This document shows, piece by piece, positions 36,779 to 46,240 of a stretch of 64,000 bases of DNA. The position numbers and the translations under genes are program-made. This DNA is from Paenibacillus ferrarius (lineage in GTDB: Bacteria; Bacillota; Bacilli; Paenibacillales; NBRC-103111): the NCBI RefSeq assembly GCF_002027705.1, contig NZ_MBTG01000014.1, positions 62,001 through 126,000 on the forward strand, given 5' to 3'. The notes under the pieces were generated by a model, which searched no databases, was not told the DNA's origin, and was given only the letters and a program-made list of their open reading frames with translations. Numbering within the stretch: the first letter of the stretch is position 1; each line of letters starts with the position of its first letter.

Positions 36779-37150
36779 TAACATATAAGCCGAATTTTAT
36801 ATGTTTTGGGGCTGGGGTGAGCGAAGCTGACCCCTTATTGTATGAAAGCCCGTGCTGTAGTAGATAATTATATGCAATATGATCTCAAACCTGTCGGAAC
36901 GAGTCGGTAAGTATAAAGCATTTTCCACTAATTGGTTAAAAAAATATTAAAAATGGTCAATTTATTTTCTTATATGGGATTATGTTTTTCATTATACTTC
37001 ATAGTAAGGACGTGTGGAATCGTACCTCATTACAGACAAGAACCTCTACTATCCACCGTCTCTAATGAATGCAGATGAAACGTTGCCATTCTATGCGAAA
37101 GTTTAGAAAGATTTTTTCTTTTTAAACCGTTAAGGGTGTAATGATGTGCC
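36779..37150. other. Long A/T-rich spacer before the glucanase genes
   Basis: It contains a hairpin GGGGTGAGC/GCTGACCCC around 36817-36837 and no credible gene or clear promoter. The cre site and the leader frame lie just downstream. Confidence 0.4.
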
Positions 37151-37154
37151 TTTT

Positions 37155-37168
37155 TGGTAACGCTTTCA
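37155..37168 (+). promoter_or_regulatory. cre site (CcpA operator) upstream of the glucanase genes
   Basis: TGGTAACGCTTTCA (reverse complement TGAAAGCGTTACCA) matches the cre consensus TGWNANCGNTNWCA on the complementary strand. It lies 165 bases before the GH55-like gene and suggests carbon catabolite control. Confidence 0.65.
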
Positions 37169-37218
37169 TGTAATCTGCATGGACAGGATTACGATATTAA
37201 ATTGAAGAGGAGGTGGTT

Positions 37219-37302
37219 ATGTTTTGGGAACTACCCAAATTCAAATTTAGGGAGCCTATTCAGAAAAAGATTTGCAAAGGAGAGGGAGTAAACGAACTGT
37301 AA
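37219..37302 (+). CDS. Possible 27-residue leader peptide before the GH55-like gene
   Basis: GAGGAGG six bases before an ATG opens 27 codons, starting MFWELPKFKFREPIQKK and ending at TAA 37300-37302, 30 bases before the glucanase start. The ribosome site is one of the best in the window. Family unknown; it could be a small protein or a leader. Confidence 0.4.
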   Translation: MFWELPKFKFREPIQKKICKGEGVNEL

Positions 37303-37332
37303 CTTGATTTCATTGAGGAGGAATACGAAGTT

Positions 37333-39801
37333 ATGATCAAAAAAGTACTATCAGCTGTCTCGGTTATGGCCATGGCTACGAGTTTGTTGGCCGCTTTTTC
37401 CGGTGCCGCCGGAGCGGCATCCATCAGCGACGCGAATACTACGATATTCGGGGCGAATGTTTACGTCTTCGATCCAACGATGGCTGCCACCGACATTGAA
37501 AGTGTGGCAACTAACATTTTCAACACTCAGGAAACAAATCAATTCGGTACACAGAGATACGCGATGCTCTTCAAGCCCGGAACCTACAATGTAAATATTC
37601 GGGAAGGTTTCTATACACATATTGCCGGGCTGGGACAGAATCCCGGAGACGTGAATATTACAGGCGGACTCAACGTAGACGCTAAATGGGCTAACGGCAA
37701 CGCGACACAGAACTTTTGGCGCTCGATCGAGAATCTGAAAGTTACGCCGTCGAGCGGCAAGATGCGATGGGCGGTTTCGCAGGCGGCACCTATGCGGCGA
37801 TTGCAAGTTCAAGGCAATCTTGAGTTGTTCGACTTTGACTCGAACTTTAATGCCGGTTGGGCTAGCGGTGGCTACATGGCCGATTCCATCATAAGCAATA
37901 AAATCACTCCTGCCTCACAGCAGCAATGGTTTAACCGGAATGACCAGTATGCATCATGGGGAGGCTCCGTCTGGAATACAGTGATGGTTGGAGACACTAC
38001 GCCACCAGCTGCTACTTTCCCAGATCCTCCGTACACAATCGTCGATAGTACACCTGTCGTTCGCGAGAAACCATATCTTTACATCAACAGCTCCGGGCAG
38101 TATAGCGTTTTTGTCCCATCGCTTCGGACGAACGCCAAAGGCGTAAGCTGGGCAAGTGGATCGACACCGGGTACATCCATCTCCATCGACCAATTCTATA
38201 TCGCTCATCCTGAAACAGCCACAGCAGCTAGTATTAACTCGGCGCTCAGCCAAGGAAAGCACCTCCTGTTTGTGCCTGGCGTTTTCCATCTGAACGATAC
38301 CATTCGTATTACAAATGCCAACACCGTCGTATTGGGCATCGGCATGCCGACACTGATTCCCGATAACGGGAAAATTGCGATGTCCGTTTCCGATGTGGAC
38401 GGCGTGAATATCTCGGGAATTTTGTTCGATGCCGGTCCGTCTAATTCACCTTCGTTGCTGGAAGTCGGACCCACCGGCAGTTCGCTGAACCACTCCTCCA
38501 ACCCGACCTCCCTGCAGGACCTTTTCTTCCGAGTAGGCGGCGCCGGAGCAGGCCTGGCTGATACCGACCTGAAGATCAACAGCAACAACGTCATCGGCGA
38601 TCATTTTTGGATTTGGCGAGCCGACCACGGCACAGGAACCGGTTGGGCGGTTAACGTGTCCAATAACGGACTTGTAGTCAACGGAAATAATGTCACCATC
38701 TACGGCTTGTTCGTCGAGCATCACAACAAGTATCAGACACTATGGAACGGCAACGGCGGAAGAACCTATTTCTATCAGTCGGAAATCCCTTACGACGTGC
38801 CTAACCAGTCCTCGTGGATGAGTAAGAATGGAACGGAAAACGGATATCCTTCCTATAAGGTGGCAGATACGGTAACCACGCATGAAGCTTGGGGGCTAGG
38901 CGTATATTCCTTCTTCAGGGACGCAGCCGTCAAGCTTAACAATGCGATCGAAGTGCCCAACGTGATAGGTGTCAAAGTTCACCATATGACGGACATCTGG
39001 TTATCCGGAACGGCAGGCAGCGAAATCACTCACATCATCAATGACACTGGCGGGCGCGTGTACGCTAATTCTCCAAGTGCCGCAATGAGACAGACCGTTA
39101 CCGAATTCCAGGGCAGCGGCACGGGCGATACCCAGCCGCCGAGCGTTCCGGCAAACCTTACGGCGACTGCCGTTTCGAACAGTCAGATCAACCTCAGTTG
39201 GACTGCCTCGACGGACAATGTGGGTGTAAGTGGATATGATATTTACCGGAACGGCACGCTAGTCGGCAGTTCCACATCGAATTCGTACAGCGATACGGGG
39301 CTGACTGCCTCGACGACATACAGCTACACCGTAAGAGCGAAAGATACGGCTGGCAACATTTCAGCAGCCAGTAACACAGCCACCGCTATAACGCAGGCGG
39401 CAGGCGGAACGGTGCTCGACCGTACTGGCTGGACGGCGACTACCTCTCCGGTAAACAGTAGCCCTGCCAACATGCTGGATGGCAATACGACCACCCGCTG
39501 GACGACCGGGAAGGACATGGTGCCGGGTCAATATTTTATCGTCGACATGAACACATCGAAAACCTTTAACAAGCTCACCATAGACTGCACTGGCAACAAT
39601 AATGACTATGCTCGAGGATACGAGGTGTTTGTCTCTAGCGACGGAACCAACTGGGGGAGCGCGATTGCGAGCGGCACGGGCACAGCTCCGCTAATTACCG
39701 TCAACTTCGCATCGAAGACTGCCCGATACATCAAAGTTGTGCAAACTGCTACGGCCACTAATTGGTGGTCCGTGAGAGAGTTTAACGTTTATAACGGATA
39801 A
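37333..39801 (+). CDS. Secreted GH55-like exo-beta-1,3-glucanase with FnIII and F5/8-type C domains
   Basis: 822 residues. A signal peptide ends at AGAASI (about residue 30). The catalytic region (about 32-595) is a double right-handed beta-helix type: ANVYVFDPTM, QRYAMLFKPGTYNVNI, NFWRSIENLKVTP, EKPYLYINSSG and HHMTDIWLSG resemble Streptomyces laminarinases of GH55, which databases often label 'adenylyl cyclase'. A fibronectin type III domain (about 600-690) and a discoidin-like F5/8 C domain (about 695-822) follow, likely for glucan binding. A GH16 beta-1,3-glucanase follows at once, which supports laminarin/fungal glucan breakdown. The exact GH55 assignment is from memory of sequence pattern. 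Confidence 0.75.
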   Translation: MIKKVLSAVSVMAMATSLLAAFSGAAGAASISDANTTIFGANVYVFDPTMAATDIESVATNIFNTQETNQFGTQRYAMLFKPGTYNVNIREGFYTHIAGLGQNPGDVNITGGLNVDAKWANGNATQNFWRSIENLKVTPSSGKMRWAVSQAAPMRRLQVQGNLELFDFDSNFNAGWASGGYMADSIISNKITPASQQQWFNRNDQYASWGGSVWNTVMVGDTTPPAATFPDPPYTIVDSTPVVREKPYLYINSSGQYSVFVPSLRTNAKGVSWASGSTPGTSISIDQFYIAHPETATAASINSALSQGKHLLFVPGVFHLNDTIRITNANTVVLGIGMPTLIPDNGKIAMSVSDVDGVNISGILFDAGPSNSPSLLEVGPTGSSLNHSSNPTSLQDLFFRVGGAGAGLADTDLKINSNNVIGDHFWIWRADHGTGTGWAVNVSNNGLVVNGNNVTIYGLFVEHHNKYQTLWNGNGGRTYFYQSEIPYDVPNQSSWMSKNGTENGYPSYKVADTVTTHEAWGLGVYSFFRDAAVKLNNAIEVPNVIGVKVHHMTDIWLSGTAGSEITHIINDTGGRVYANSPSAAMRQTVTEFQGSGTGDTQPPSVPANLTATAVSNSQINLSWTASTDNVGVSGYDIYRNGTLVGSSTSNSYSDTGLTASTTYSYTVRAKDTAGNISAASNTATAITQAAGGTVLDRTGWTATTSPVNSSPANMLDGNTTTRWTTGKDMVPGQYFIVDMNTSKTFNKLTIDCTGNNNDYARGYEVFVSSDGTNWGSAIASGTGTAPLITVNFASKTARYIKVVQTATATNWWSVREFNVYNG
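39412..39798 (+). repeat. F5/8-C domain repeat, copy A
   Basis: This coding segment at the end of the GH55-like gene repeats, with about 12 amino-acid changes over 128 residues, the end of the GH16 gene at 40739-41122. Long stretches are identical, for example the run encoding KTFNKLTIDCTGNNNDYARG. Confidence 0.92.
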
Positions 39802-39816
39802 GGAGTTGCAAGTTTG

Positions 39817-39843
39817 GGGGAGTGATAACAACTTTCACTCCCC
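39817..39843 (+). terminator. Hairpin between the two glucanase genes
   Basis: GGGGAGTG / CACTCCCC with an 11-base loop lacks a T-tract. It may reduce read-through or protect the upstream mRNA rather than end transcription. Confidence 0.45.
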
Positions 39844-39895
39844 ATATTGCTTTTGAATAGGCCCTGCCAACTTATGAAAGTGGAGGTATTCAACT

Positions 39896-41125
39896 ATGAA
39901 AAAACGTTTTTTGGTTACAATCTTGCTGTTACTAGTTTTGAGCCTGCTTCCCGCATATTCCGCTTTATCTGCTCCTACTGACAACTGGCAGCTGGTCTGG
40001 TCCGACGAATTCAACGGAACGAATGGCTCGGCGCCAGATTCCACAAAATGGAGTCTCGTCGACCAAGGCGGTGGATTCGGCAATAGCGAGCTTGAATACT
40101 ATACCAGCCGAAGAGACAATTCGTACCAGGAAAACGGATCGCTAGTCATCGTAGCCAAAAAGGAGAATTATACTGGACAATCGTACACGTCCGCAAAATT
40201 AATTTCCAAGAATAAAGGCGATTGGAAATATGGGCGTTTTGAGATTCGCGCCAAACTTCCTCAAGGAAGAGGCATGTGGCCGGCGATTTGGATGCTTTCG
40301 ACGGATGCTATTTACGGCGGCTGGCCGAAGAGCGGCGAGATCGATATTATGGAAAATCGCGGAGACCAGATGGACAAAGTGTCCGGTACCATCCACTATG
40401 GAAACGATTGGCCGAACAATACGTATTCCGGAGCAAGTTACTTACTGTCCAGCGGCCAATCTTTTGCGGATACGTATCACACTTTTGCAGTTGAGTGGGA
40501 GGAAGGCGCGATCCGATGGTATGTAGACGATGTGCTCTATTCAACGAAAACAAATTGGTTTACGCCTTCCGCTCCCTATCCGGCACCGTTCGATCAAAAA
40601 TTTTATTTGATGCTCAATCTCGCAATTGGCGGACCCAATACACCGTTTACAGGTAAAACAAGCCCAGATGACTCCGCTTTACCGCAAAAATTTTATATTG
40701 ATTACGTACGTGCGTATACAAAAACCGCCAGCAGCACGGCACTAGACCGCACCGGCTGGACAGCAACTACCTCGCCAGTGAACAGTACCCCTGGCAACAT
40801 GCTGGATGGCAATATGAGTTCACGCTGGACAACAGGTGCAGACATGGTCCCTGGACAATATTTTATCGTTGACATGAACTCTTCGAAAACCTTCAACAAG
40901 CTCACCATAGACTGCACTGGTAATAATAATGACTATGCCCGGGGATACCAGGTGTTTGTCTCCAGCGACGGTACCAATTGGGGGAGTGCGATTGCGAGCG
41001 GCACAGGCACAGCTCCGCTAATTACTGTCAACTTCGCGTCAAAGACTGCCCGATACATCAAAGTCGTGCAAACCGGTACGGGCACCAATTGGTGGTCCGT
41101 GAGAGAATTTAACGTCTACAATTAA
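39896..41125 (+). CDS. Secreted GH16 beta-1,3(1,4)-glucanase with F5/8-type C domain
   Basis: 409 residues. A signal peptide (to about residue 26) is followed by the GH16 jelly-roll (about 28-275), with WSDEFNGTNG at the start and the catalytic motif EIDIMEN: nucleophile Glu148, Asp150 and acid/base Glu153. The extra Met between Ile and Glu marks the laminarinase/endo-beta-1,3-glucanase group. The C-terminal 128 residues are the same discoidin-like domain as in the preceding gene. GGAGG before ATG. Probably acts with the GH55-like exo-enzyme. Confidence 0.92.
   Translation: MKKRFLVTILLLLVLSLLPAYSALSAPTDNWQLVWSDEFNGTNGSAPDSTKWSLVDQGGGFGNSELEYYTSRRDNSYQENGSLVIVAKKENYTGQSYTSAKLISKNKGDWKYGRFEIRAKLPQGRGMWPAIWMLSTDAIYGGWPKSGEIDIMENRGDQMDKVSGTIHYGNDWPNNTYSGASYLLSSGQSFADTYHTFAVEWEEGAIRWYVDDVLYSTKTNWFTPSAPYPAPFDQKFYLMLNLAIGGPNTPFTGKTSPDDSALPQKFYIDYVRAYTKTASSTALDRTGWTATTSPVNSTPGNMLDGNMSSRWTTGADMVPGQYFIVDMNSSKTFNKLTIDCTGNNNDYARGYQVFVSSDGTNWGSAIASGTGTAPLITVNFASKTARYIKVVQTGTGTNWWSVREFNVYN
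40739..41122 (+). repeat. F5/8-C domain repeat, copy B
   Basis: Near-identical partner of 39412-39798, at the end of the GH16 gene. The copies differ by scattered substitutions, with one cluster in the first third. Confidence 0.92.
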
Positions 41126-41241
41126 AAAGGTCAGTGCAGACTGTGTCATTGCAGTCAATAAACATACTTCATACTCCTCATGAATAGATTGTGAAGGGGC
41201 TCGGATCGAGCATCTTGAACAATCATTCGGAGGTGAAAACC

Positions 41242-42150
41242 TTGCAATACTCTTATCCAGTGTATCCCTTCCTTGGTTATCAAACCAAAGTAGTACAGGA
41301 ACCGATTGCATTTCCGCCGCAGCATCAGGATCAAGTCCCTGGACTGGAGTATCTTATGGTGCCGCGTCCCATTTTCGATTACCCGGGGTATGTTGGCAGC
41401 TGCAAGCTGAAAGGGAAGGTTGCAATCATTACCGGGGGGGATAGCGGATTCGGACGTGCAATAGCAGCTGCTTATGCTAAAGAAGGAGCCGACTTGGCTA
41501 TTGTATATTTAAATGAACATATCGATGCGGAGGAAACCAAAAGGTATGTTGAGCAATTCGGAACTCGTTGTCTGCTTCTGGCCCGAGATCTTCGCGATCC
41601 AGCCAGTTCGCCGGATATTGTAGCTGCAACGCTCAATCATTTTCATAGACTGGACATCGTAATCAATAACGCTGCCGTGCAACCATTTACTGGGAGTATT
41701 ATGGACATTTCCAATGAACAACTCGAAGATACGTTTCGAACCAATATATTCCCATTGTTTTATTTGACTAAAGCGGCTCTGCCTTATTTGGATAAAGGCA
41801 GTTCCATAATCAGTACAACCTCAAGAGTTGCCTACGAAGGAGATAAGAATGTCATTGATTACTCAGCAACTAAAGGTGCTATAGTAAGTTTTACTCGCAG
41901 TATGGCACTGTCTTTGGCCGAAAAATGGATCCGAGTAAATGCGGTCGCTCCGGGTCCGTCATGGACGCCGCTTAATGTGAGTACATACTCCAAGGAACAT
42001 GTAGCTACTCTAGGCACTGACAGCCCGATTGGGCGTGCGGCACAACCATTCGAGATAGCACCAGCCTTTGTTTACTTAGCAGCAAATGAATCCATGTACG
42101 TTACAGGTCAAGTTGTTCATGTTAATGGAGGTTTGATCCGCTACTCTTGA
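41242..42150 (+). CDS. General-stress-type short-chain dehydrogenase (YdaD/YhdF-like)
   Basis: 302 residues from TTG 41242, which follows GGAGGTG by six bases; GTG 41191 is in frame but lacks a ribosome site. The N-terminal extension MQYSYPVYPFLGYQTKV before the Rossmann core is typical of the general stress protein 39 group. Motifs are TGGDSGFGRA, NNAAVQ, and the catalytic Ser...YSATKGA (about 215). The C-terminus ends VTGQVVHVNGG. Substrate unknown. A strong terminator follows. Confidence 0.88.
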   Translation: MQYSYPVYPFLGYQTKVVQEPIAFPPQHQDQVPGLEYLMVPRPIFDYPGYVGSCKLKGKVAIITGGDSGFGRAIAAAYAKEGADLAIVYLNEHIDAEETKRYVEQFGTRCLLLARDLRDPASSPDIVAATLNHFHRLDIVINNAAVQPFTGSIMDISNEQLEDTFRTNIFPLFYLTKAALPYLDKGSSIISTTSRVAYEGDKNVIDYSATKGAIVSFTRSMALSLAEKWIRVNAVAPGPSWTPLNVSTYSKEHVATLGTDSPIGRAAQPFEIAPAFVYLAANESMYVTGQVVHVNGGLIRYS

Positions 42151-42220
42151 AGTCATTCGAAGAAACCTCGAATAGATTAAGTTCCGTTACTGGAGCAATT
42201 CCAAGAAATCAATAAAAGCA

Positions 42221-42263
42221 AAGAAGGAAATGCCGCGATCGGGAGGCATTTCCTTCTTTTTTT
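42221..42263 (+). terminator. Terminator after the SDR gene
   Basis: A perfect 14-bp stem, AAGAAGGAAATGCC / GGCATTTCCTTCTT, then TTTTT. It can also serve the converging AraC gene, as A-runs flank the other side. Confidence 0.92.
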
Positions 42264-42365
42264 CACTTGTATAATCATTTCATTACCCTGGTACTCCAAT
42301 ATATGGAAAAGGTTGAGTCAGCAGACTATCTGCTAGATGGAAAGCATCAAATCCGAGAACGTCTA

Positions 42366-43208
42366 CTAAGTTTCACTAAGTATTTTTCGAAAGTCACTTG
42401 GTCTCACACCAGTTTTACTAAGGAACAGGTTCGAAAAATAATGAGAATCGACATATCCAAGTTTATAGCCAATATCGCTTATGGTCAGCTGGGTGTCGAG
42501 CAGCATCCGTTTAGCGGATTCTATCTTTTTGGAGATGACATAGTGATAGATAGTAGTTCCGACTTCTCTTTTGAATAAGCGATTCATTTGTTTATTGGAA
42601 ATGCCAATATGTGAAGAGAGCTGAGTCGAGTCGAAAGGATGAAGGATACTGTTGTCCAAAAATTGTTTGATAGCTTGAACCGTTGATGTTAAAGCATCCC
42701 CTCTTTTACGCAAAGTTTCGTAGAGGCTGACGATGATTCTCATCAGGATGACCTGAAACTCTGATTGCAGTTCTTCAACTGATTTTGCTTTGACGCTTTC
42801 AATAGCCTCTTTAAATAAAGATTCCAACCCGCTTCTTTGAGTTACGACAAGGGAAAGCAGTTGATAAGCTTCAAGCATCTTCAGAATCCAAATTCCGCTA
42901 ACGTTTAGCCATATATAGCTCCATTGCTCTTTGTGGTCAAGGTCTGAGGTAACTTCATGGCGGCAGCCTGCCGGAAGGATGAACACATCTCCCTGGCGAG
43001 CCATATGTGTTTGGGAACCAACCTTTACACATCCTTGACCGGAGAGTACATAACCGAACACGGTAATTTGGGCAAGCTTTCGAATATTGCAGTAATCCGT
43101 TTCGCAGTAATTAATCCCTAAGAACTGCACGCTCAGAGGAGGAGGCTCTCCAACCGGAGGCAGGTGAAATATAGGCCCATATTTGCTGGTTTTAGTCAAT
43201 ATCGTCAT
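42366..43208 (-). CDS. AraC-family regulator (minus strand)
   Basis: 280 residues from ATG 43208, just after GAGAGG on the minus strand; the 100 codons open upstream lack a ribosome site. A cupin-like N-terminal sensor (GCVKVGSQTHMARQGDVFIL) is followed by two helix-turn-helices: STQLSSHIGISNKQMNRLFK, then ISDIGYKLGYVDSHYFSNLF. It is divergent from a second AraC gene; neither is near-identical to the other. Likely controls part of the downstream glycan region. Confidence 0.87.
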   Translation of the reverse strand: MTILTKTSKYGPIFHLPPVGEPPPLSVQFLGINYCETDYCNIRKLAQITVFGYVLSGQGCVKVGSQTHMARQGDVFILPAGCRHEVTSDLDHKEQWSYIWLNVSGIWILKMLEAYQLLSLVVTQRSGLESLFKEAIESVKAKSVEELQSEFQVILMRIIVSLYETLRKRGDALTSTVQAIKQFLDNSILHPFDSTQLSSHIGISNKQMNRLFKREVGTTIYHYVISKKIESAKRMLLDTQLTISDIGYKLGYVDSHYFSNLFLSKTGVRPSDFRKILSET

Positions 43209-43342
43209 CGACCTCTCTGTTATGAGTCTCATTTCTATATTTAGATTAGGGGATGTGAGGGGGATTGGAAATATCACGATTTCAGATTGATTTAACATTT
43301 TGTTAGGTAATTGCAATCTTGAGTTAAAAGGGGGAAAGGAAT

Positions 43343-44257
43343 ATGATGGAGTCAAGTGCTTTGAGTTATAATGAAGACTTGAGGAGAAATAACACCATGC
43401 AGGAATATGCTCACGAATATGCACAACAGCTATATTTGAACCCCACTGAGTTTTTAAAAATGAGCGGTTTGTGGTGTCTTCGTCTTGGACATAACATAGC
43501 CAAACCAACCTATCAGATTGGGCCTAAAAGAATCGAATGCTACAGCCTTCATTTTGTAATTGAAGGTCAATTGCTGCTTCAATATGAAGACCAGGAAGCG
43601 ATTCTCCAACCTGGCGATATTTGCTGTTTTTTCCCAAATGAATCGTATTCATATCGCATCTACGAACCGGAAAAGACTTTAAAGCTTATCTGGATTGCTT
43701 TTCAAGGGCCCCAGGCTGCACCTCTGCTGCAATCGCTGGGACTATCTCAGGACAGCCCGATTCTGCGTGCAAGGTGCAGCAAGGAAATCTGCAATAAGCT
43801 ATATGCATTGCTTCATCATATCTCGGATCAATCGGATAGAGTCCAGGATATGGGCTTTTCAATAGAACTGCTGGAAAAGCTATATGCTATCTTTGCCATG
43901 CTTATGAAAGCGGGGAGGACTCTTAACGATGTCAAAGGCAACGTGGCTGACATACCATGGCTGCAGCGCTCACTTGATTTTATTCATTTGCATTATATGG
44001 AAGGAATCAGCATCAAGGAGGTTGCCGAAGCAGCGGGGGTACACAGATCTTACTTCTCGGATGTCTTCAAGAAAATGATAGGCGTATCACCTAATCGCTA
44101 TTTGTACCGGCTCAAAATGGAAAAGGCCGCAGCATTGATCTCATTAGGGGATCGGAATATAACTGAGGTCGCCTATACGGTCGGCTATCCGAGTCTTTAT
44201 TCGTTCTCACGAGCTTATCGTAATTACTATGGCCACTCTCCAGGCAGCAAGTCGTAA
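43343..44257 (+). CDS. AraC-family regulator (plus strand)
   Basis: 304 residues from ATG 43343 (AAAGGA upstream). ATG 43397 also has a ribosome site (GAGGAG, ten bases away) and would remove 18 residues. The cupin part includes EAILQPGDICCFFPNESYSY; the C-terminal pair of helix-turn-helices is GISIKEVAEAAGVHRSYFSD and NITEVAYTVGYPSLYSFSRA. It directly precedes the tandem GH43 gene, its probable target. Confidence 0.88.
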   Translation: MMESSALSYNEDLRRNNTMQEYAHEYAQQLYLNPTEFLKMSGLWCLRLGHNIAKPTYQIGPKRIECYSLHFVIEGQLLLQYEDQEAILQPGDICCFFPNESYSYRIYEPEKTLKLIWIAFQGPQAAPLLQSLGLSQDSPILRARCSKEICNKLYALLHHISDQSDRVQDMGFSIELLEKLYAIFAMLMKAGRTLNDVKGNVADIPWLQRSLDFIHLHYMEGISIKEVAEAAGVHRSYFSDVFKKMIGVSPNRYLYRLKMEKAAALISLGDRNITEVAYTVGYPSLYSFSRAYRNYYGHSPGSKS

Positions 44258-44369
44258 TTCAAATGTCCCTTTTCCTCACTTGACGCACCGCTTTCTCTAT
44301 TAAGCGTTTGGATAAAGCACGATATACTTATCATATAAACATCACAGGGAAGAGGAAAGGAAGATTACA

Positions 44370-46157
44370 ATGAAGAGCGATTTTATCATGCAGCCTCCGC
44401 ATCCTGAAACGGAATGGTCCTCATGCACAGGCTATTCGGAATCTGCCGTATTAATAGAAAGAATTATAGATGTCTCCCTAAAAGATGCCAGTATTTGCAC
44501 AGGGCCGGATTATATGTACTATATGACCGGAACGACAGATGGGTCAAGCTTGCAAGTATGGACATCCGCAGACTTACAGTCATGGACGGGGCCAGTCGCA
44601 GTATGGAGCATGGAGCAAGAGGGAACGTGGCAAAAGGAGAGCGAGGGTTTATCTGGTATTTGTGCTCCGGAAATTCACTATGTGAAAGGAAAGTTCTGGA
44701 TCACATACGGGCTAAGTCAAGGCGGCACCGGCTTGCTCCAAAGCTTTTCCGCCTCCGTCAAGGGCCCTTACCAGGATATGGGAAGGATAACAGCCGACGG
44801 GCAGGATGCCTCTTTATTTGAGGATGAAGACGGAGTTGTCTATTGGATTTACAGCAATGGCCAAATCGCCAAAATGAATGCGGACATGAACGGTCTTGAG
44901 GAAACTCCACGTATGGTAGAAGTACAGCCTTGGAAGGTCGCGGGGCGGGAGGATCATCCCTCGTACATAGGGAATCTGCAGGTAGGAAGTTACGGGGCGT
45001 TTCTGTACAAGCGGGATGGGTATTACTATATGTTCTGTGCAGATGCGCTCAAGAGGATGGGAAGCGATGGCGTAGATACTTTTGTAGCGGTGAGCCAATC
45101 GATCTATGGTCCCTATAGCCGGCGGTATTTGGCGCTTCCCCATGGCGGACAAATCTCTTTATTTACCGGACCGGACAATCAACTGTATGCCTCTTTTACG
45201 GGCTGTGGCAGTTATTCATCGGTTGAGCATTATCCTTCCGTTGTACCAATGTCTTTTGGAGGACCAGGATTCATTAGACCGATTGAAGGAGCGGTGCTTG
45301 AGAAGGGAGCGGTGGGAAGTCTTAAACCTGTCGCGGACTTCCTGATTCGGGATCCTCATATTAGCACAGGACCGGATGGAACGTATTATTTGACGGGGAC
45401 TTCAGACAAGCCACATCGAAATTTTTGGGATCGGAACAACCAGCTTCATTTGTGGAGCTCATTAGATCTGAAGGAATGGAACCATGTAGCGAAAGTATGG
45501 GATTTATCCGAGAATGGCACATGGGAGAACAACATTTATGAGAATCCTTGTCTCTGGGCCCCAGAGATGATCTATTTGTACGGAACGTTCTGGATCACGT
45601 ATTCGCTTCAAGGCGGAGGCACCGGTATGATTAAAAGCATATCCGGTCAAGCAGAGGGACCATATATCGATATGGGCCGGATGACGAATACGGATATAGA
45701 TTCTAGTTTGTTCCAGGATGAGGATGGTCAAGTGTATTTTGTCTGGCAGGACGGTAAAATTGCCAGGATGAAGAAGGACATGACCGGCTTCGCAGAAGAT
45801 CCTAGCAAGTTGTTAAGCTCGGATGGCCAGCGTGTAGGCTATGAGGGTGCATTTATCGTGAAGTATAAAGGCAAGTATATTCTTGGCGCCGCAGAGTGGA
45901 ATGGAGATAAGCGAGTGGACGGCACCTACGATTTGATGTATGCCGTTGCGGATGATTTGTACGGCCCGTATACCCCTAGGCGGCTTGCGGTACCTCATGG
46001 CGGCCATGGAACGATGTTTATCGATCATAATGGCAATCTGATGTCTACTTTTTTTGGCAATGATCGAACCGCTCCTTTTCGGACACGTGTAGGCATTGTT
46101 CTGCTTCAAGCTGAAGAGGATGGAGCAGGACTATGCATAACGCCTTGTAATGAGTAA
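44370..46157 (+). CDS. Tandem GH43-like protein, first module probably inactive
   Basis: 595 residues without a signal peptide: two five-bladed GH43 propellers in tandem (about 30-305 and 318-590). The second has base Asp328 (IRDPHISTGPDG), the modulator Asp in IDSSLFQDEDG, and general acid Glu492 in GYEGAFIVKYKGKY. The first retains Asp39 and the modulator Asp (DASLFEDEDG), but the acid position is Tyr208 (GSYGAFLYKRDGYY), so it should not hydrolyse glycosides. Relatives act on arabinan or xylan oligosaccharides. As a cytoplasmic enzyme it would trim imported oligosaccharides, alongside GH51. Confidence 0.85.
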   Translation: MKSDFIMQPPHPETEWSSCTGYSESAVLIERIIDVSLKDASICTGPDYMYYMTGTTDGSSLQVWTSADLQSWTGPVAVWSMEQEGTWQKESEGLSGICAPEIHYVKGKFWITYGLSQGGTGLLQSFSASVKGPYQDMGRITADGQDASLFEDEDGVVYWIYSNGQIAKMNADMNGLEETPRMVEVQPWKVAGREDHPSYIGNLQVGSYGAFLYKRDGYYYMFCADALKRMGSDGVDTFVAVSQSIYGPYSRRYLALPHGGQISLFTGPDNQLYASFTGCGSYSSVEHYPSVVPMSFGGPGFIRPIEGAVLEKGAVGSLKPVADFLIRDPHISTGPDGTYYLTGTSDKPHRNFWDRNNQLHLWSSLDLKEWNHVAKVWDLSENGTWENNIYENPCLWAPEMIYLYGTFWITYSLQGGGTGMIKSISGQAEGPYIDMGRMTNTDIDSSLFQDEDGQVYFVWQDGKIARMKKDMTGFAEDPSKLLSSDGQRVGYEGAFIVKYKGKYILGAAEWNGDKRVDGTYDLMYAVADDLYGPYTPRRLAVPHGGHGTMFIDHNGNLMSTFFGNDRTAPFRTRVGIVLLQAEEDGAGLCITPCNE

Positions 46158-46160
46158 TAT

Positions 46161-46206
46161 AAAAACATGAATCAAGCTCTGATCGGGCTAGATTCATGTT
46201 TTTTTC
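46161..46206 (+). terminator. Terminator between the GH43 and kinase genes
   Basis: AAAAACATGAATC / GATTCATGTTTTT forms a 13-bp stem with more pairing in the loop, then TTTT. Confidence 0.9.
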
Positions 46207-46240
46207 TATCAAACGTGAAATGGAAAGGAGCTGCCTGCCC

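Noticed and set aside
37333-39801. Adenylyl cyclase annotation
   Set aside because: Such labels are attached to similar proteins, but no cyclase motif is seen, and signal peptide, beta-helix pattern, accessory domains and GH16 neighbour support a secreted glucanase.
46196-46240. Upstream start of the sensor kinase
   Set aside because: It lies in a Rho-independent terminator and has no ribosome site; ATG 46241 is better.
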